Shown: piece after piece, positions 62,134 through 64,000 of the stretch | How the letters are laid out: every line of letters begins with the position of its first letter | Position numbering within the stretch: the stretch's first letter is position 1 | Assembly (NCBI RefSeq): GCF_900156475.1 | Contig: NZ_FTNR01000007.1 | Span: forward strand, 124,001 to 188,000 | Origin: Natronorubrum thiooxidans | GTDB taxonomy: Archaea; Halobacteriota; Halobacteria; Halobacteriales; Natrialbaceae | DNA length: 64,000 nt | Reading direction: 5' to 3' | Position numbers and translations under genes: made by a program | The notes under the pieces: generated by a model | Told to the model about the DNA's origin: nothing | What the model saw: the letters and a program-made list of their open reading frames with translations, nothing else | Database searches by the model: none

Positions 62134-62733
62134 ATGATGTCAACGAGCGTTTCACGAACGGACACTGCGTCGACAGTCCGCACACCGGCGCTGTCTCAAG
62201 ACGTCGCCTTCGAGCTGTTGAGCTGTCGACGACGCCGGTACGTCTTACACTACCTCAAACAAACTGACGGCGTTGCCACCCTCCGTGAACTCGTCTCACA
62301 CGTCGCTGCCTGGGAGAACGGCATTTCCACAGCGGAGGTTACCTACGAGCAACGAACGCGTGTTTACACCGCGTTACGGCAGTCACACCTGCCGAAACTG
62401 GACGATGGGGGTGTCGTCTCGTTCGACGCTGACCGTGGGATCGTCGCCCTCACCGACGCCGCATCGGAACTCGAGGTGTATCTCGATGTCGTCCCACACG
62501 ACGATATCCCGTGGAGCAAGTACTACGTCGGGCTGGGCGTCCTCTGTACCGGGTTCATCGCGGGAATGTGGGCTGGACTCCTCCCGTTTTCGCTGATTCC
62601 ACCGTTGATCGGGACATCTCTGGTGACGGCGTTGTTTACCCTCTCAGCCGTGGCTCACGTCTATCACGACAATCGGATGCGACTCGGGATGAGTGGAGAA
62701 CCGCCGAACGGTACCGGAGGTGAAGGCGCATGA
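62134..62733 (+). CDS. DUF7344 winged-helix protein with C-terminal membrane hairpin
   Basis: 199 residues from the ATG at 62134. The winged helix spans about 20-115 (SQDVAFELLSCRRRRYVLHY, TLRELVSHVAAWENG, TRVYTALRQSHLPKLDDGGV), followed by two membrane segments at about 142-160 and 165-185 (YVGLGVLCTGFIAGMWAGLL). A membrane-anchored regulator is suggested. It overlaps the signal peptidase gene by 4 nt with GGAGGTGA 7 nt ahead, and so is the first gene of a three-gene cassette. Confidence 0.8.
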   Translation: MMSTSVSRTDTASTVRTPALSQDVAFELLSCRRRRYVLHYLKQTDGVATLRELVSHVAAWENGISTAEVTYEQRTRVYTALRQSHLPKLDDGGVVSFDADRGIVALTDAASELEVYLDVVPHDDIPWSKYYVGLGVLCTGFIAGMWAGLLPFSLIPPLIGTSLVTALFTLSAVAHVYHDNRMRLGMSGEPPNGTGGEGA

Positions 62734-63392
62734 CCGTGCCCTCGAGTGTCAAAACCGGGGCTACCGTTCTCGTTGGCGGAGGAGTGTTGATTCTGTTAGT
62801 ACTCGTCGGCATCATCGCCATGCCGGGCCTCGTCGGCGGAAACGACGCGTATATCGTCACGTCTGGAAGCATGAGCCCAACGATCGAGGCAGGTGATGTG
62901 ATCGTCACACAGGACGTCTCCCCGGACGAGATCGAATCTGGAGACATCGTCACGTTCCACGACGGGAGCAATGAGCAGTCGGGCTACATTACCCACAGAG
63001 TCGTCGACGTTGTCGAAGAAAACGGCGAGCGATACTTCGAGCTAAAGGGTGATGCCAACGACAACCCGGACGAAGGACTTGTTCCGGCTGAGTACGCCCA
63101 GGGGGAACTCCACTGGCATATTCCGTACCTCGGACATCTCCTCCTGTTCGCTCGCTCGACTCTCGGCCTGTTCGTTCTCGTGATCGGGCCGGGACTCGCG
63201 CTCGTTGCATCGGGTAGCTGGCAGTTACTTCGGGAGTTTGGCTACGTCTCAGACGGTGGGGCGACCAACGATGGACAGCCCGAACTCGAGGGAACGACGA
63301 ACGAGACGCCGGCGCTGGAGCCCGCCGCTAACGAGACGGCTGGGCACGCCCACACACTCGACGACGGTACCGACTCGGAGGCGGAACGATGA
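62730..63392 (+). CDS. signal peptidase I, archaeal/SipW-like (S26B)
   Basis: 220 residues. One N-terminal membrane segment (about 11-32), then the catalytic Ser in IVTSGSMSPTI (S47) and the His in SGYITHRVVDV (H89), the Ser/His dyad of archaeal and ER-type enzymes. KGDANDNPDEGLVPAEYAQG is the conserved box E region. A second membrane segment is at about 132-152, and the tail is acidic with repeats of Asn-Glu. Its overlap with both neighbours suggests it processes the product of the next gene. Confidence 0.9.
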   Translation: MTVPSSVKTGATVLVGGGVLILLVLVGIIAMPGLVGGNDAYIVTSGSMSPTIEAGDVIVTQDVSPDEIESGDIVTFHDGSNEQSGYITHRVVDVVEENGERYFELKGDANDNPDEGLVPAEYAQGELHWHIPYLGHLLLFARSTLGLFVLVIGPGLALVASGSWQLLREFGYVSDGGATNDGQPELEGTTNETPALEPAANETAGHAHTLDDGTDSEAER

Positions 63393-63988
63393 TGGGGAAA
63401 CACGGTGTCACATTCCTCGTCGGGATCGCGGTTCTCGGACTGCTCGTGACGGCGGTCACGTTCACACCCACGATAGCACTCTTCAGCGACGCGAGTACGT
63501 TCGAGAACAACTCCGTCAGCGCCGCCGAGGAGTGGGACCGCGTCTCCGTCACTACTGACGCTCCGACCAATGTCACCCGCGACGAGCCGGAGCCGGCGAC
63601 GCTCGAGGTCACCGTCCAGAACGACGGTCACGGGCCAATCTGGGCCGAGTACGAGGTGGTCGTCGACAACGAGACCGTCGAAACGGAGTCGGGCGTCCTC
63701 GAGGGCGGTGAGACGTGGACTACGAGCCACAAGTTCAACACCACGACAGCGGATGACATCGACTGGGAAGTTACCGCCAACGGTAACAGCGAGAACGGAA
63801 CGCTATCCGTTCTTGAGGATTCCGCTGGGACAGCTGGAGCGACTACCGCAAGCATCGACGAGACGAGCGACTCGAGCAGCGAGGACGAGACAGACGACGG
63901 TAGTGGGAACGAGACGAACGATGGCAACGAGGACGAGACCAGCGACACTAGCAGTGACCCGGACGAGACCGACTCTGACAGTGAGTGA
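63389..63988 (+). CDS. exported acidic protein, TasA/camelysin-like leader (candidate substrate of the signal peptidase)
   Basis: 199 residues. A hydrophobic leader at about 6-28 (VTFLVGIAVLGLLVTAVTFT) ends in PTIALFSDASTFENNSVSA, very like the ALFSD/AYFSD-type leader ends of SipW-dependent TasA and camelysin proteins. A beta-rich domain (about 55-125, CARDB-like: LEVTVQNDGHGPIWAEYEV) follows, then a Ser/Thr/Glu/Asp tail of about 55 residues. It overlaps the signal peptidase gene by 4 nt. It is likely a cell-surface or secreted protein. Confidence 0.74.
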   Translation: MMGKHGVTFLVGIAVLGLLVTAVTFTPTIALFSDASTFENNSVSAAEEWDRVSVTTDAPTNVTRDEPEPATLEVTVQNDGHGPIWAEYEVVVDNETVETESGVLEGGETWTTSHKFNTTTADDIDWEVTANGNSENGTLSVLEDSAGTAGATTASIDETSDSSSEDETDDGSGNETNDGNEDETSDTSSDPDETDSDSE

Positions 63989-64000
63989 AGCTGTTGTTCG

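Noticed and set aside
1-64000. CRISPR array or cas genes
   Set aside because: No regularly spaced direct repeats of CRISPR type were seen; the only spaced repeat family is the chorismate mutase 3' end, with kilobase spacing.
1-64000. Very frequent CTCGAG as a special signal
   Set aside because: The hexamer is explained by Leu-Glu codon pairs in GC-rich acidic proteins and occurs mostly inside genes.

Overview
The window comes from the chromosome of a halophilic archaeon (class Halobacteria). The proteins are strongly acidic, the DNA is GC-rich with very frequent CTCGAG (Leu-Glu codon pairs), and many genes start about 26-29 nt downstream of an archaeal TATA-like box. The gene set is also haloarchaeal: a GHMP-type shikimate kinase, the RPA operon, bacterio-opsin-activator-type regulators, a HalOD1 domain and an Orc1/Cdc6. 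I cannot assign a genus.

Layout. (1) 1-19 kb is a catabolic block for fatty, keto and halogenated acids. It holds a luciferase-like oxidoreductase (cut by the window edge), enoyl-CoA hydratase, a fused CoA-transferase, two acyl-CoA dehydrogenases, 3-hydroxyacyl-CoA dehydrogenase, a two-subunit haloarchaeal-type thiolase (catalytic chain plus Zn-ribbon/OB chain), a thioesterase, an acyl-CoA synthetase, two unrelated dehalogenase-family genes, a DUF3311/sodium:solute symporter pair, both chains of methylmalonyl-CoA mutase and a MaoC hydratase. (2) 19-24 kb is housekeeping: Cdc48 ATPase, two small conserved proteins, and overlapping shikimate kinase and chorismate mutase genes. (3) 24-34.7 kb is a more AT-rich accessory region that starts exactly at the chorismate mutase stop codon. 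It is punctuated by four further copies of the last 33 nt of that gene and carries a cupredoxin/methyltransferase/cupin cargo, regulators, and three different toxin-antitoxin loci. An IS1341-type TnpB with one nonsense codon follows. (4) 36-44.5 kb is chromosomal again: a dicarboxylate/amino-acid symporter, an ABC exporter, the cobalamin adenosyltransferase that would serve the B12-dependent mutase, an SPFH protein, MsrA and a crotonase. (5) 44.6-46.5 kb is an orc1 gene flanked by a repeated motif and an AT-rich stretch, a candidate replication origin. (6) 46.5-64 kb holds riboflavin, ZIP transport, the RPA operon, glutamine synthetase, thioredoxin, a second thiolase whose two catalytic cysteine positions are serine, MmgE/PrpD, dihydroorotate dehydrogenase, and a terminal three-gene cassette (membrane winged-helix regulator, SipW-like signal peptidase, acidic exported protein).

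The most interesting structure is the array of chorismate mutase 3'-end copies. It reads as an attachment-site hotspot where several small elements, most with their own toxin-antitoxin system, have accumulated and partly decayed. No integrase is visible in the window.
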